Of a stretch of 64,000 nt of DNA, positions 21,777-32,959 are shown one piece after another. The position numbers were made by a program, and so were the translations under genes. Under the pieces are notes generated by a model. It was not told where the DNA came from. It made no database searches and worked only from the letters and a program-made list of their open reading frames with translations. Within the stretch, counting starts at the first letter, position 1. Every line of letters starts with the position of its first letter. Source of the DNA: Lunularia cruciata (lineage: Eukaryota; Streptophyta; Marchantiopsida; Lunulariales; Lunulariaceae); NCBI GenBank assembly GCA_948567375.1, contig OX419755.1, positions 38,569,001 to 38,633,000 on the forward strand. The letters run 5' to 3'.

Positions 21777-21939
21777 ATCACTCCTTCCCTAACAGTTAGG
21801 TTCCTCTAACTCCAAATAGCCATCTACTCCATGTATGTGATATGTCTTATGGGGTGGGCAAGGATTGAGAATTCAAGTGCTATCAAGCCTCATCATTAGT
21901 TGTCTATCTATATCACATAAAGAGAGAACTAGTTATAGA

Positions 21940-22263
21940 TCAAGGACATAGCCAATATCCTTGAGGAACCACTATGAGGGGAGAAGTCAAACATGTCATA
22001 TGAAATCCTCTCAAAAAACTATCATACACCAACATAGTAGCAACTCCATCAAAAGAGCCACATAACATATACTTCAAGCTTGCACGTACAATTCCCAAAC
22101 TTGGGTTCATAGTGTCAATAATGTTTGGGAGGTGGCATGGTGCACAATTGCACATATGATTCTTCCAAACAACACCATCATGTCCTTCTAACATGAAGAT
22201 TCCAAAAAGCAAAACCTTGCGCACCCTCAAGATAGTGTGGCCTATTGTCACATCAAGTGTCAT
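21940..22263 (-). pseudogene. PHD-finger-like module of reverse C copy 1
   Basis: Open for 107 codons on the minus strand. Contains NCAPCHLPN, then YMLCGS (first Cys changed to Tyr), VYDSFLRGFHMTC (third and fourth ligands lost, His and following Cys kept) and YWLCP. Same length and neighbours as the forward copy at 15066-15381, which has kept the other ligands. The preceding frame flows from the integrase side; the 3' LTR follows 160 bases downstream. Confidence 0.7.
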
Positions 22264-22888
22264 TGGTGTAGTATGCTATAGATATACATAATCAACTAGA
22301 TAAGATCAAATGATCAAGGGTCTATAACTTCTTTTTCAAATAGTAGCCCAAAGGAAGGTATTCCTAAGTTGAGCAATTGCTAAGTTCTCAAAGGCTATCA
22401 ACTTCAAAAAGATCTCTATGTTTTGAGAACATGCACTCACTCATATGTCTACATCATCTAAACTCAAAACTACAAAAGCATCATTACAAATGGTTGCATG
22501 TAAATTTGGATCTTGTCCATAGAGTAGAAACTAAAGAGTGAAGGATGCTAAGGAGGCTTGCCAATTGAACCTATAGCACAATGCAAACCAAGTTAATTGG
22601 AGATCAAAATCTCCCAAGTGGCCTCTCTATAAACCATACTTATGCAATCCTATATGAACCACTCTGTTTGCTAAACCATCTACCTCAAGGTGATCTTGAG
22701 AGGTATTATGGTGATCAATCAAATGCTTGTCACACAAGACTTGAAACTCTCCCAAGAACTCTATATTTTTATGAATCAAACTTCAATTGGTACACCAAAA
22801 TGACTAAAAACTCAATCCAAGAACAAGTTGTCTCTTCATTTGGACTTATCAAAAAGTAACATCAACTCAATCCACTAGGAGAGTATTT
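22264..22888 (-). pseudogene. pol: Integrase end of reverse C copy 1
   Basis: Minus-strand equivalent of 14400-15065. Readable pieces are the stretch after the second catalytic Asp (FLGEFQVLCDKHLIDH-like) and the DGLANRVV position, where the catalytic Glu codon is Asn. Cut at 22888 by the A1 insertion. No continuous frame. Confidence 0.65.
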
Positions 22889-23579
22889 TGTAACACCCAT
22901 TTCTGCATGTGTGTGGTATTGTGATATTTAGCTTGGTATTACAAGTACTTGAGAGATATTATTTATAAAGAGATAAAGAATTGTTCTACATTAGTCATGA
23001 TTAGCTAAAGTTAGTCATAGCTAAGATAGAGGGGACCTTACTTTAGAGGAAGTGGAAAAGATGAGCACCACTATTTTGGATTCTAGTGTGTTGATTTGGT
23101 ATTATTCCTAGGTGTTTGGCTTTGAAGAAAGAGTTGAGAACTCTTGGGGCTGCAAGCCTTCTTTTTTTGGATTCTTCTATAGTCCAAGGATAGCCCATGT
23201 GAACGAATCCTTGACTTTGTGGTTGGGTCAAGATAAGATCACATGCTAGTGGAATATGCCCATGTGATTGGATATTCCTTTCTAATTTTTGACTTTATTT
23301 GACTTTAAGCCTAGTAACTTGAGTTACTATGGTAATGCGTAACTTTGGTGCGTAACTATTTCACAAGTATATAAACAAGGGGTGAGGAGGTACTCATCAT
23401 CCTTTCATTTGCAACTATCTCTCTCTCATTGAGTTCTCTAGTGAGCAATGTCTTGAGTCTTGGAGTGTTAGCCTTGGAGGAGTATGATGGAGTTGGAGTT
23501 CCTTGCCTTCTTAGTCCATAATTCACTACCATAATAACCATCAGAGATTCATTCTGAGTGAGAGATAGGCCGGCTCACA
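22889..23579 (+). repeat. 5' LTR of A1 (691 bp)
   Basis: TGTAACACCC...GGCCGGCTCACA, followed by TTTTTGGTTCCGTTGCC. The best preserved family A LTR ends in the window. Confidence 0.95.
23368..23375 (+). promoter_or_regulatory. TATA box of the family A LTR
   Basis: TATATAAA in the context CACAAGTATATAAACAAGG, about 210 bases before the LTR end. It is present in the same place in most A LTRs, so it is the likely promoter of the element (U3/R border shortly downstream). Confidence 0.6.
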
Positions 23580-23583
23580 TTTT

Positions 23584-23601
23584 TGGTTCCGTTGCCAAGA
23601 C
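23584..23601 (+). promoter_or_regulatory. Primer binding site of A1
   Basis: TGGTTCCGTTGCCAAGAC, starting five bases after the LTR edge. The A3 copy reads TGGCTCCATTGCCGAGAC. Resembles the TGGCGCCGTTGCCG context of plant Tat/Athila-type elements. Confidence 0.65.
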
Positions 23602-23737
23602 CTCTCTAGAAGGCAAGATAATATTCTATGTTCAATTTTACATTAGGCAGAAGGAGGCTACGAGAGCTCACTTGGAGAGAACATTAGGAGAGGAGAGGGC
23701 TGAACTTATGTAAGAGTACCAAGTTCCATTTGTATAC

Positions 23738-24475
23738 TGTAATACCAAGAGCTAGCCATATGATCTAGATGTGAAATTTGGTTTGGTAACATCTAGAATG
23801 ATGTTATACATGATGGTCAAAATAGATAAGATAGAAGTATCACCAAAAGAGTACTTCTACTAATAGGGCAGAAACCAAAATAGACTTGAGAACCTTAGAA
23901 CCAATAGCTAGGCGTATGATTTAAAGGTGAGAATTGGTTTGGTAACATCTGGAAAGATGTTACACATGATGGACTAAACAGATCAGAAAGAGGTATCACC
24001 AAAAGAGAACTTCTACTAATAGAGTAGGAACCGAAATATGCTTGAAATCTTTGAAGGCAATTTCAAAGGCCTAAACGGATGAATTAGGCCTCAAAAATGT
24101 GCAGATTCCCCCCCCCCCCAACAGAGGAAAGGTTGGCCTTCCATCCCCTTGCTTTGTCTCATCAAGAGCTTTCCAATGGTACCTTACGTGATTCTAAGAT
24201 TCCTACAAGAAGATTCCCTAAAAGATTCCCTTTGGTCAAAGCTTGTTTGACCAACCAGATAGGACCTAGACCAGACATGTCACCCATCCAAGTAAGTAAT
24301 CCAAGGGTGGAGCTTGCTGACATGTCACCTATCTGTGTCCCTAATCCTAGGGTGGAGCTTCTTTGGAGGAGATCCTCTTTGTCTATATAATAAAGAGAAG
24401 GTGCTCCCTTGGGGCATCGATTGTTTGAGTGTGCAATCTGTGCTTTCTCTCTTCTCTTGTCCTTGGAGTATTACA
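23738..24475 (+). repeat. Solo LTR of family B in the A1 leader (738 bp)
   Basis: TGTAATACCAAG...TTGGAGTATTACA, with perfect 5-bp target duplication TATAC at 23733-23737 and 24476-24480. It interrupts the leader ORF-a remnant of A1. It contains the TCTATATAATAAAG TATA-like stretch near 24381. A small C-rich run (11 C) at 24107-24117 is a length-variable site of this LTR. Confidence 0.95.
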
Positions 24476-25174
24476 TATACCCAGTAGTTTATTTTGACAT
24501 CTTTGAAGTGATTTTGTACATCTTGTACACATGAGAGGAATTGGAGAGGTTGTGTGAGGTGGATTACAGATTTTGGGGATTAAGGTGATTTTGGGCAAAA
24601 TCTCAAGTTTGAAATTTGGAATAGAAATTGCTACACATGATAGCTTGGGTTATCTTTTAGTAAGCACACTTGGAATTATTGTGAGAGCTACCAGGCACAC
24701 TAGGCTAGAATTTTTGAAAATTGATAGGGTAAATTGCTCCCACAACTCCATGCTCTCTGGAAAATTGTACAGAGTCTGCAATGTTTTCAATTTTCAGTGA
24801 ATTGTCCTGAAAAAAAAATTTTAAATTCAATTTATAGTATCCTAGTTGCTGCCTCAAAAATTAGAGAGAGATCATTCTTCCGCAAGGAGTTTTTGAAGTG
24901 AAGGGGGTGGTTTTCACACCAAATCTAAAATATGTGTGCTGAATAGAAAGGTTTCTAGGCCAAATGGCTCAATGAAAAGATCTGAAATCTTGCAAGGATG
25001 GATGTCCTAGAGTTGTGATCAAAAGCAAAAAATCTCAAAGGATTGGGACATACTGGTTGAGAGATTTGAGTGAAATTGTGAGGAAGGGTCAATTCTGTAG
25101 AGTTCAGATCTCATGCATGAGGAGTTTGAGAGCAACAAAAAGCATGTTTGAGTGTTAAGATTCATCTTGGGAAC

Positions 25175-25648
25175 ATGGAGGATCATCAAGAGTGAAAATT
25201 GAGATTATGCAAGGTTCCCCAAGGGTTTGAGGTGATTGTAGGGGTGGATTTGAAGAAAAGAGAGTTTACAATAGAATTTGAAGAGAGTGTTGAGAGGATC
25301 CAAAAACCTATGCCACTTGGAGGAAAGAGTGAGTCTAAGTGCTTTCTATATGGAGAGAAGTGACATAAGGCAAGTTCATATCCATTGACCTTTAAGAGGA
25401 AGAGATTGAGGGAAAGGAGGGGCTTACTTGACTTGGGTTTGGATGTTGGGCCTTCTTCACCAAGATTGGGAGGGAGAAGATCTAAGACCAAGGAGTTGTG
25501 TGAGGTTTGTGGAGTGGAAGGACTTCCAAAAAGACATGAGTGTAGTGGAGTAAAAGCAATTTTGGAGACTTTGGTGAAGGATCTTGGAGAGAGTCTTAGT
25601 ACAGCTATAGAAATACTACCACCTTCATCAGCTAGTTCTCAAGATTAG
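25175..25648 (+). pseudogene. Leader ORF-b of A1
   Basis: Same ATG and same TAG as the intact A0 frame. Broken by a TGA at codon 7 and a TGA inside the knuckle; the knuckle Cys residues are also changed to Tyr twice. The last 87 codons (25385-25645) are open and keep CEVCGVEGLPKRHEC. No frameshift over 157 codons, so decay here is by point changes only. Confidence 0.6.
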
Positions 25649-25885
25649 TGATGGAGATAATCTTTCAACTTATGGATAAACTATCCATGAGGGTTCTATT
25701 AATATGCACTCTAGGATTTGATGTTGCTATAGAAATCTTGAAGCAACCAAAACCTTTTGTGTTCTCTAGGGTGGATTACTCTCAAATGGTGTAAGTCATG
25801 TATAAACTCTATTAGTTATAGAGTGAGAGAAAAGAAAAGAGAAAAAAATTAATTTTAGAGAAAAGAAAGACAATGAGAGGTTTAG

Positions 25886-27310
25886 ATGGGGAAACTTCCG
25901 GTTTTCTTTGGCAAGGATGGAGAAAATATCGAGTCCTTTGTGAGAGACTTCAAGAGAGCTTGCATAGGAAACAATGAGAGGAGGAAGAATGAGTGGGCCT
26001 CATTATTACTAGATTTCTTTGAGGATGCAGCACTTACATGGAATGAGTTAGAATACCAAAAGAGAGAGAGGAGAGATGGGGAAGAGGAGCCTTGGGAGAG
26101 TTTGACTTCAACACTCATTGAGAACTTTCTCCTAGATGAGAGTTATGAGAGATTCATGAGTGAGGTTACCTTTCTCAAACAAGGAGATGAAGAGAAAGTG
26201 AGAGTCTATGTTGAAAGAGTGGAAAAGTTGGAGTCCAGATTTTGCATAGTATTGAGGAAGGGTGGGGATGATATGGAGACTACAATGATTGGCATAGGGG
26301 CCATGCTCACCAAGAATTTTGTGGGAGGGTTGAGACCACAAATTAGAAGCAAGGTGAGATATGAGAAACATTCTTCCAAGGTTGAAGTTATCAAGATTGC
26401 AATTCGTATGGAGGAGAGTTTGGAAGGGGATGAGAGTGATTTGGTGGTGAAAGAGGTTGTGCATCTTCCTCAAGGCTACAAGTATGGTGGAACTTCTGAT
26501 ACTTTGGTAGCAAGGGTTGCACCACAAGTAGTAATTGCTCCAATTCTTGCACCTCCACCAAAGGATCCACTTCAAACCATCACTGAACAACTTGCGGATC
26601 TCAAGATCAATGTGGTGCAACTATGGGAGAAGAGAGAGGTGGATCAGAATGCATGGAGAGGGCCTAGGAGTTATGGAAACTATCCATATAGAGGAGGCCA
26701 ACCAGCCAACAATTTCAATGATAGAAATTGTTTTGGTTGTGGAGGCAGAGGCCATATCCAAAGGAATTGCCCAAATTCCACTTACCATGGAGGAAGGGGT
26801 TGTGAGGGAGCCAATAGAGGGAAAGAGGGAGGTAGTGAAACCCAAGTGGCTCCTAATCCCAACAAAGGTAAGGGGATAGCATCCATAGATGTAGTTGAGA
26901 AAAAGAATGAGAAGGGGGAGTCCTCAAACTCCAAGGGTCTTAATTTGGAACTTTTGGCGCAAGAGAAGAAGAGAGCTCGTTTTGCAAAGGATGTTCATTC
27001 TTCTCAAGGATTTACAACAAGCAAGGATACTCCTATGTCTACTAGGGGAACTTGCACCTCAACACCATCAACAACAAAGACTCCAAGGAAGAAGTTGGGG
27101 ATGGAGGATTTCTTGATTTCAAAGCAACAATGGAACTACAATGTGTTGGAGGATGTTGGTAGTCACAAGGCTAACATCACAGTGGGCCAATTGATTGCTT
27201 TGAACCCTACCTTGAGAAAGGAGCTTAGAGGTGGCTTGAGTTCCACAAGGAGCAAGAAGAAGAAGAAGGCAAAAGCTCTAGTATCAATGGGGGTCGTGGA
27301 TGCCAAGTAG
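25886..27310 (+). CDS. gag: Gag of A1, intact 474 aa
   Basis: Structural polyprotein that forms the virus-like particle. Residues 1-170 are the capsid-type retrotransposon gag region (FFGKDGENIESFVRDFK; ALTWNELEYQ; FLLDESYERFM; GGLRPQIRSKV). A Pro-rich hinge (APILAPPPKDPL) lies near residue 225. Residues about 283-296 are the CCHC nucleocapsid knuckle CFGCGGRGHIQRNC, followed by Gly/Lys-rich basic sequence. The C-terminus has a Lys run (RSKKKKKAK) and ends at a TAG. ATG 25886 follows a purine-rich leader (GAGAAAAGAAAG) and matches the A2 start. It is the only intact long gene in the window; the protease frame begins in the -1 frame just before this stop. Confidence 0.9.
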   Translation: MGKLPVFFGKDGENIESFVRDFKRACIGNNERRKNEWASLLLDFFEDAALTWNELEYQKRERRDGEEEPWESLTSTLIENFLLDESYERFMSEVTFLKQGDEEKVRVYVERVEKLESRFCIVLRKGGDDMETTMIGIGAMLTKNFVGGLRPQIRSKVRYEKHSSKVEVIKIAIRMEESLEGDESDLVVKEVVHLPQGYKYGGTSDTLVARVAPQVVIAPILAPPPKDPLQTITEQLADLKINVVQLWEKREVDQNAWRGPRSYGNYPYRGGQPANNFNDRNCFGCGGRGHIQRNCPNSTYHGGRGCEGANRGKEGGSETQVAPNPNKGKGIASIDVVEKKNEKGESSNSKGLNLELLAQEKKRARFAKDVHSSQGFTTSKDTPMSTRGTCTSTPSTTKTPRKKLGMEDFLISKQQWNYNVLEDVGSHKANITVGQLIALNPTLRKELRGGLSSTRSKKKKKAKALVSMGVVDAK

Positions 27311-28833
27311 TACCATGGGAGGCTTGTGAATATGCCTCCAAGATTGATATGAGAGTGAATGTTCACAACATCAAGGATGCATTGGTTGATGGAGGATATG
27401 TAACACCCATATGTGCATGTGTGTGGTATTATGATATTTAGCTTGGTATTACAAGTACTTAAGAGATATTATTTATATAGAGATAAAGGATGGTTCTATA
27501 TTAGTCATGGTTAGCCAAAGTTAGTCATAGCTAGGATAGAGGGGACCTTACTTTAGAGGAAGTAGAAAAGATGAGCACCACTATTTTGGATTTTAGTGTG
27601 TTGATATTATTAGCTTGGTATTATTCCTAGGTGTTTGGCTTTGAGGAAAGAGTTGAGAACTCTTGGGCATGCAAGCCTTTTTGTTTTGGATTCTTCTTTA
27701 GTCCAAGGATAGCCCATGTGAAGGAATCCTTGACTTAGTGGTTGGGTCAAGATAGGACCTCATGCTTAGGGGAATATGCCCATGTGAATGGATATTCCTT
27801 TCTTCTTTTTGACTTTACTTGACTTTTAGTCTAGTAACTTGAGTTAATACGGTAATTAGTAACTTTGGTACGTAACTATTTCACAAGTATATAAACAAGG
27901 GGTGAAGAGATACTCATCATCCTTTCATTTGCAACTATCTCTCTCTCATTGAGTTCTCTAGTGAGCAATGTCTTGAGTCTTGGAGTGTTAGCCTTGGAGG
28001 AGTATGATGGAGTTTGGGTTCTTTGCCTTCTTAGTCCATGGTGCGCTACCATAATAGCCATCAGAGGTTCATCTTGAGTGAGAGACAGGCCGGCTCACAA
28101 ATCAGCCATGAATGCTATGTCAGAAAGGTTGATGAAGAAGTTGGGTATGATACCCTCAAGACCTTCAACATTTGTGGTGAGCATGGCAAACAAGCAACAA
28201 GTTCGACCAATAAGGGTGATGGATAAAGTGGTAGTTTCAGTTATGGGAGTTCAAAATCTCATGACTTTCCAAGTCTTGAAGGATTCAATCTATGACTTAC
28301 TTCTTGGGAGGCCATGGTTGAGAGCAACACGCACAACTGATCGATGGCACAAAGGGTACTTGAGGATTGGGCCATCAAAGCATAGAGTCATAGTTCCTGT
28401 GACTAACACCACCAACACTTCATATTTAGATACACCATCTTCTGATTATTGGGAATCAGATTCTGAAGAAGGAGCTTCAGGTGTGGACACAAGCATGGAA
28501 GAGGAGACTTCCACGGAGGAAGATGAATCTGAATCTGATTCAAATGTGTATCCTTTGTGTGCTATGGATTTTGCATCTAAGCCAGAGGTTTTGAAGGACC
28601 CAGATAAATCACCATTGATACTTGAGGAGGTAGAGAGAAGGTTAGCTACCCTCAAGTATGGACCAAATGTTACCAAGGAGGAGAAAGTGAGATTTAAGGA
28701 GATTTTCCGCAAGTTCATCCATGTTTTTGCTTTCAATTACAAGGATTTGAAGGATGTCACCTTGGGGGAGCACAAGATAGAGGTAGGATCACATGCAAGA
28801 CCAATCCACCAAAAGAAATATCTTTGGTTGTGA
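27311..28833 (+). pseudogene. pol: Protease and acidic spacer of A1 (split by the solo LTR)
   Basis: 27332-27398 reads WEACEYASKIDMRV ... DALVDGG in the -1 frame to gag (aspartic protease active-site strand). After the solo LTR the frame is open from 28100 to 28833: SAMNAMSERLMKKLG, a DLLLGRPWLRA protease end, an acidic spacer (SDSEEGASG ... EEDESESDSN) and the pre-RT segment FRKFIHVFAFNYKDLKD. A small deletion at 28818 shifts the frame before RT. Usual Asp-Ser/Thr-Gly is Asp-Gly-Gly here. Confidence 0.75.
27399..28099 (+). repeat. Solo LTR of family A inside A1 (701 bp)
   Basis: TGTAACACCC...GGCCGGCTCACA sits between the two halves of the protease active-site region: upstream ends VDGG, downstream resumes SAMNAMSERLM, which in A2 are contiguous. 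Flanks GGATA and AATCA are consistent with a decayed GATCA target duplication. Same-family solo LTR, so family A was active after A1 had landed. Confidence 0.85.
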
Positions 28834-29662
28834 AGGAGGAGATTGATAAGCTCAAGGAAGCCGGATTTATCTTTGGGGTGGAGAATTCAGAATGGGTGTC
28901 TCCAATTGTCATTGTGAAGAAAAAGAATGGCAAGCTTTGGGTATGTGTGGATTACATGAAGCTCAATGCTGTTACCAAGAAGGACTACTACCCATTGCCA
29001 TTCATTGATGAGATCTTGGAGGAGGTTGCAGATCATGAGAGGTACAATTTTGGAGATGGTTATAGTGGATATAACCAAATCAAGATTGCACCAAAGCATC
29101 AACAACTCACCACATTCACCACACCTTGGGGAACTTATGCTTTCAAGGTCATGCCTTTTGGGCTTTGCAATGCTCCAGTCACATTCCAATGGTTCATGAA
29201 CAAGCTATTTGAACCTTTCATTGGGAAATTTGTGAGAGACTTCATTGATGACTTTTGTGTCTATGGGAGGAGCACTTTGAGCATCTAATCAAGGTCTTGC
29301 AATGCTTGGATGAGGCAAATGCATCACTCAACCCAAAGAAGTGCATTTTTGGATGTGAAGAAGGTCTACTTTTGGGGCACATCATCTCCAAGGATGGAAT
29401 AGCAGTTGATCCTGAGAAGGTGAGGAAAATCTCAAACCTTCCATTCCCTTCAAGCTTGACAAAGTTATGCCAATTCTTGGGGATGGTTGGATACTATAGG
29501 AGGTTCATCTTCTCATTTTCCAACAAGACTTATGCATTGACCATCTACATGAAGAAGGGTGTAGATTACATGGTGATTTTGGAGGACAAGGAGGCTCTCA
29601 AAGCTTTTGAGGAGCTCAAGCAATCCCTTGTTGTAGCTCCAATTCTTGCTCAACCTGATTGA
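28824..29662 (+). pseudogene. pol: Reverse transcriptase of A1
   Basis: Copies element RNA into DNA. Blocks in order: VKEEIDKLKEAGFIF; SPIVIVKKKNGKLWVCVDY; YNFGDGYSGYNQIKI, where the usual Leu-Asp is Gly-Asp; VMPFGLCNAPVTFQ; VRDFIDDFCVYG with the catalytic Asp pair at about 29248-29253; then, after a one-base shift at 29270, the thumb LGHIISKDGIAVDPEK and FLGMVGYYRRFI. Two open pieces of 154 and 135 codons. Frame break only; catalytic pair preserved. Confidence 0.85.
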
Positions 29663-30918
29663 AGTAAGCCTTTCATCCTCTACACTAATGCTTCTCATGT
29701 AGCTATAGGATGCACTCTTAGTCAATAAGACCAAGATGGGCATGATCATCTCATAGCTTATGCTAGTAGGCAGATGGTTTCAGCAGAAAAGAACTACTCT
29801 GTCATGGAGAGAGAAGGCTTGGTAGTGATCTTTGGTCTCAAGAAGTTTAGATACTACTTGATTGGAGGGAAAGCCACCATTGTCACGGATCCCAAGGCTT
29901 TGAAGTACATCTTCAACAAGCCTAATGTTGAAGGGAGAATAGCAAGGTAGATGATACTCTTGTTTGAGTATGATTACACCATTGAGGATAGGCCTGGAAA
30001 GAAACATGCAAATGTTGATTTGTTATCTAGAGCCTATGATCATGATGGAGATGAGCCAATGGATGATTCCTTCTCGGATGAGGAGCTCATGACAATCTCA
30101 GTCACTCAAGAGGTTCCAATAGAGTACAAGGAGATTGTGGATTTCGTGACAAGAGGTAACTATCCAGAAGGGATGCATGCTAGGGAGAAGAAGGCCCTTG
30201 CAGCAAGATCTAGACCTTACACACTGGTGGAGGATATTCTTTTTCACCAAGGAGCAGATGGTCTACTTCAAAGAGCAGTGGGTAAGGAAGAGTCTATCTC
30301 ACTCATAAAGGAGTTTCATGAAGGTTTAGTGTGTGGAGGACACTTTGCAAGAAAGGTGACTGCTTTCAAGATTCTAGATGTAGGTTACTATTGGAGAGGG
30401 ATTTTCAAGGATTGTCTTGATTATTATAAAACTTGTCACATTTGTCAAGCTTTTGCTAGAAAGTCTACATCCACTCCACCACTTAGATCAATTCCATTGC
30501 TAGGACCTTTTGAGAAGTAGGGAATTGATTTTGTAGGTCCTCTCAATAGAACTCCAAGAAACAATCGGTACATTGTGGTAATTATTGATTACCTTACTAA
30601 GTGGGTTGAGGCTAGACCATTGAGGGACAAGAATGAAGATGAAGTGGGTAGATTTCTTTATGAACGCATTATCACTAGGTTTGGATGCCCTTTGGAGTTG
30701 GTTTCTGATAGAAGAGGAGAGTTTATAGGAAGCATTATTCTAGTCATGCTACAACATTTCTCTATCACACATAGAGTAACTACATCCTATAAGCCAAATT
30801 CCAATGGCTTGGCAGAGAGAACCAATCAGACCTTGTGCATGATGTTGGCCAAAGATGCAGAAATGGAGGGGGCTAAACATCATTGGGACAAGAGGATTCA
30901 TGCAGTTTTGTGGGAGTA
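29663..30918 (+). pseudogene. pol: RNase H and N-terminal two thirds of integrase of A1
   Basis: RNase H: ILYTNASHVAIGCTLSQ (first catalytic Asp replaced by Asn), EREGLVVIFGLKKFRYYL (Glu), VTDPKALKYI (Asp), three stops. Integrase from about 30280: zinc domain FHEGLVCGGHF and CHICQ; GIDFVGPL preceded by a TAG; LVSDRRGEF; GLAERTNQTL (Glu). Interrupted after VLWEY at 30918 by the complete B element; the frame resumes at 37525. Linker DRPGKKHANVDLLSRA is typical of this lineage. Confidence 0.85.
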
Positions 30919-31657
30919 TGTAATACTTCGAGGACAAAAGAAGAGAGAAAACACAAATTGCACACTCAAACCTTTGATGCCCCAAGGGAGCACCTTCTCT
31001 TTATTATATAGACAAAGAGGATCTCCTCCAAGGAAGCTCCACCATAGGATTAGGGACATAGATAGGTGACATGTCAGCAAGCTCCACCCTTGGATAACTT
31101 ACTTGGATGGGTGACCTGTCTGGTCTAGGTCATATCTGGTTGGTCAAACGAGCTTTGACAGGAGGGAATCTTTTAGGGAATCTTCCTGTAGGAATCTCAA
31201 AATCACATGAGTAAGGTACCATTGGAAAGCTCTAGACGAGACAAACTAGGGAGGAGGGGAGGCCAGCTTTTCCTCCATTGGGGGGGGAATTTGCACATTT
31301 TCGAGGCCTAATTCATCCGTTTAGGCCTCTGAAATTGCCTTCAAAGATTTCAGGCATATTTCGGTTCCTACTCTATTAGTAGAAGTCCCCTTTTGGTGAT
31401 ACTTCTTTCTGATCTGTTTAGTCCATCATGTGTAACATCATTCCAGATGTTACCAAACCAATTCTCACTTTTAAATCATATGTCTAGCTATTGGTTCTAA
31501 GGTTCTCAAGTCTATTTCGGTTTCTGCCCTATTAGTAGAAGTACTCTTTTGGTGATACTTCTATCTGATCTATTTTGACCATCATGTATAAAATAATTCT
31601 AGATGTTACCAAACCGAATTTCACATCTAGATCATATGGCTAACCCCTGGTATTACA
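30919..31657 (-). repeat. 3' LTR of B (739 bp)
   Basis: On the minus strand TGTAATACCAGG...TATTACA. Long identical stretches with 36787-37524; by eye the two differ at roughly one base in twenty. Confidence 0.95.
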
Positions 31658-31672
31658 TACCTCCCTCCTTTT
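31658..31672 (-). promoter_or_regulatory. Polypurine tract of B
   Basis: Minus-strand AAAAGGAGGGAGGTA directly upstream of the 3' LTR. Confidence 0.75.
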
Positions 31673-32959
31673 AAGATGCAACGTCCTCGTTGTGCAATTG
31701 TTGCTCAAATGCTTGCACCAACACCGGTGCATGTGCCAAATTGGCAGCGGGTTCCCAGGTTGCTTCATAGAGGGGGTAACCTTTCCATTGTACTAGATAT
31801 TCCACCTGCGGATAGCGAGTAGCACGCATGCGCTTTTGGAGAATCCGCTCCACTTCATATTCCTCTATGCCATCAATGACTGTCGGACAAGGTCGAATGT
31901 CCTGTGTGGAAGTACCTTGGCCTGATCGGGGAGCATATCTGCATAATAGGGAGACATGGAACACTTGATGGATCTTCATGTGTGGTGGTAGCTCAAGGTG
32001 ATAGGCCACAGCGCCGATGCAACAAAGAATCAAGAAAGGCCCAATAAAACGAGGTCTGAGCTTACGAGATCCAACTAATGTGAGGTTGGTTGTTGATAGC
32101 TACACTTGATCCCCAACATTGAACTCCATGTGCCTACGGTGTGCATCAGCATACTGCTTTTGTTGATTTTGCGCAATCTGTAACCTGTGCTTGGCGCTCT
32201 CCACACCTTGTTGGATTCTAGAAACAAATGTGTTGACTGCATCCACCTTGGTAGTCACTGGACGGATCTTCATCAAGCTAGAAGGTGTGAAGGGATGCTC
32301 ACCATACATAAGGAAGAACGGAGTGACATGGGTGGAGGCATTCACTGAATTGTTGTAAGCAAATTCCACCAACGGTAGTAGGGTGTCCCACCTCTCTTGC
32401 TCTTCTAAGGTGAAGCCGCATAACATGTCTTCAATTGTGCGATTAGCCCGCTTTGTTTGGCCATCTGTTTGTGGGTGGTAAGCTGTAGACATGGCCAACT
32501 TGGTTTTGAAGAAACCAAAGAGTGTTCGCCAAAACAAATTGGTGAATTGGGTGCCTCTATCGGTGATGAGTACTCTAAACAAGCCATGGTGAGCAAAGAC
32601 TGCATCTAAGTATAGTTGAGCTAGTTGTGGAGCGGTCACGTCCTTGGTGGTAGAGCGTACATGAATCATTTTGCTGAGCTGGTCCACAAAGACCACAATG
32701 GAGTCAAACCCTGAGGTGGTCTTGGGTAATTCACAGATGAGATCCATACTCACTTGTTCCCAACGTTGGGTAGGAGTGGGAAGAGGTTGAAGGAGCCCTA
32801 CAGGAGCTTGATTAGAAGCTTTGTTCTGTTGACAAAGTAGGCAGCTATGCACATAGTCCATCACGTCGTTGCTCATCTTGGGCCAATAGTAATAGCGCTT
32901 GACTGCCTCCAAGGTCTTGTCCACTCTGACATGAGCTGCAATGGCAAATCATGACATTC
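31671..32959 (-). pseudogene. pol: Integrase with chromodomain of B
   Basis: Inserts element DNA into the genome. From 32924: MDKTLEAVKRYYYWPK and the zinc-domain end SCLLCQQNK; core with EQVSMDLICELPKT (Asp), VLITDRGTQFT (Asp) and RANRTIEDML (Glu), all three catalytic residues present. The YGEHPFTPSS region leads to a single stop at 32100. The remaining frame (32033-31671) holds a GPY/F-like region, then the chromodomain YEVERILQKRMRA ... YLVQWKGYP ... ATWEPAANL, which keeps the aromatic residues that bind methylated histone tails. Zinc-domain His pair is in a shifted frame. Confidence 0.92.

Noticed and set aside
24107-24117. C11 run
   Set aside because: Length-variable homopolymer present in all B LTRs (G runs at 31281, 37150 and 51064 on the other strand); no functional reading.
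26132-26620. Minus-strand 162-codon ORF
   Set aside because: Antisense shadow of the intact A1 gag, repeated opposite each gag copy (4222, 9399).
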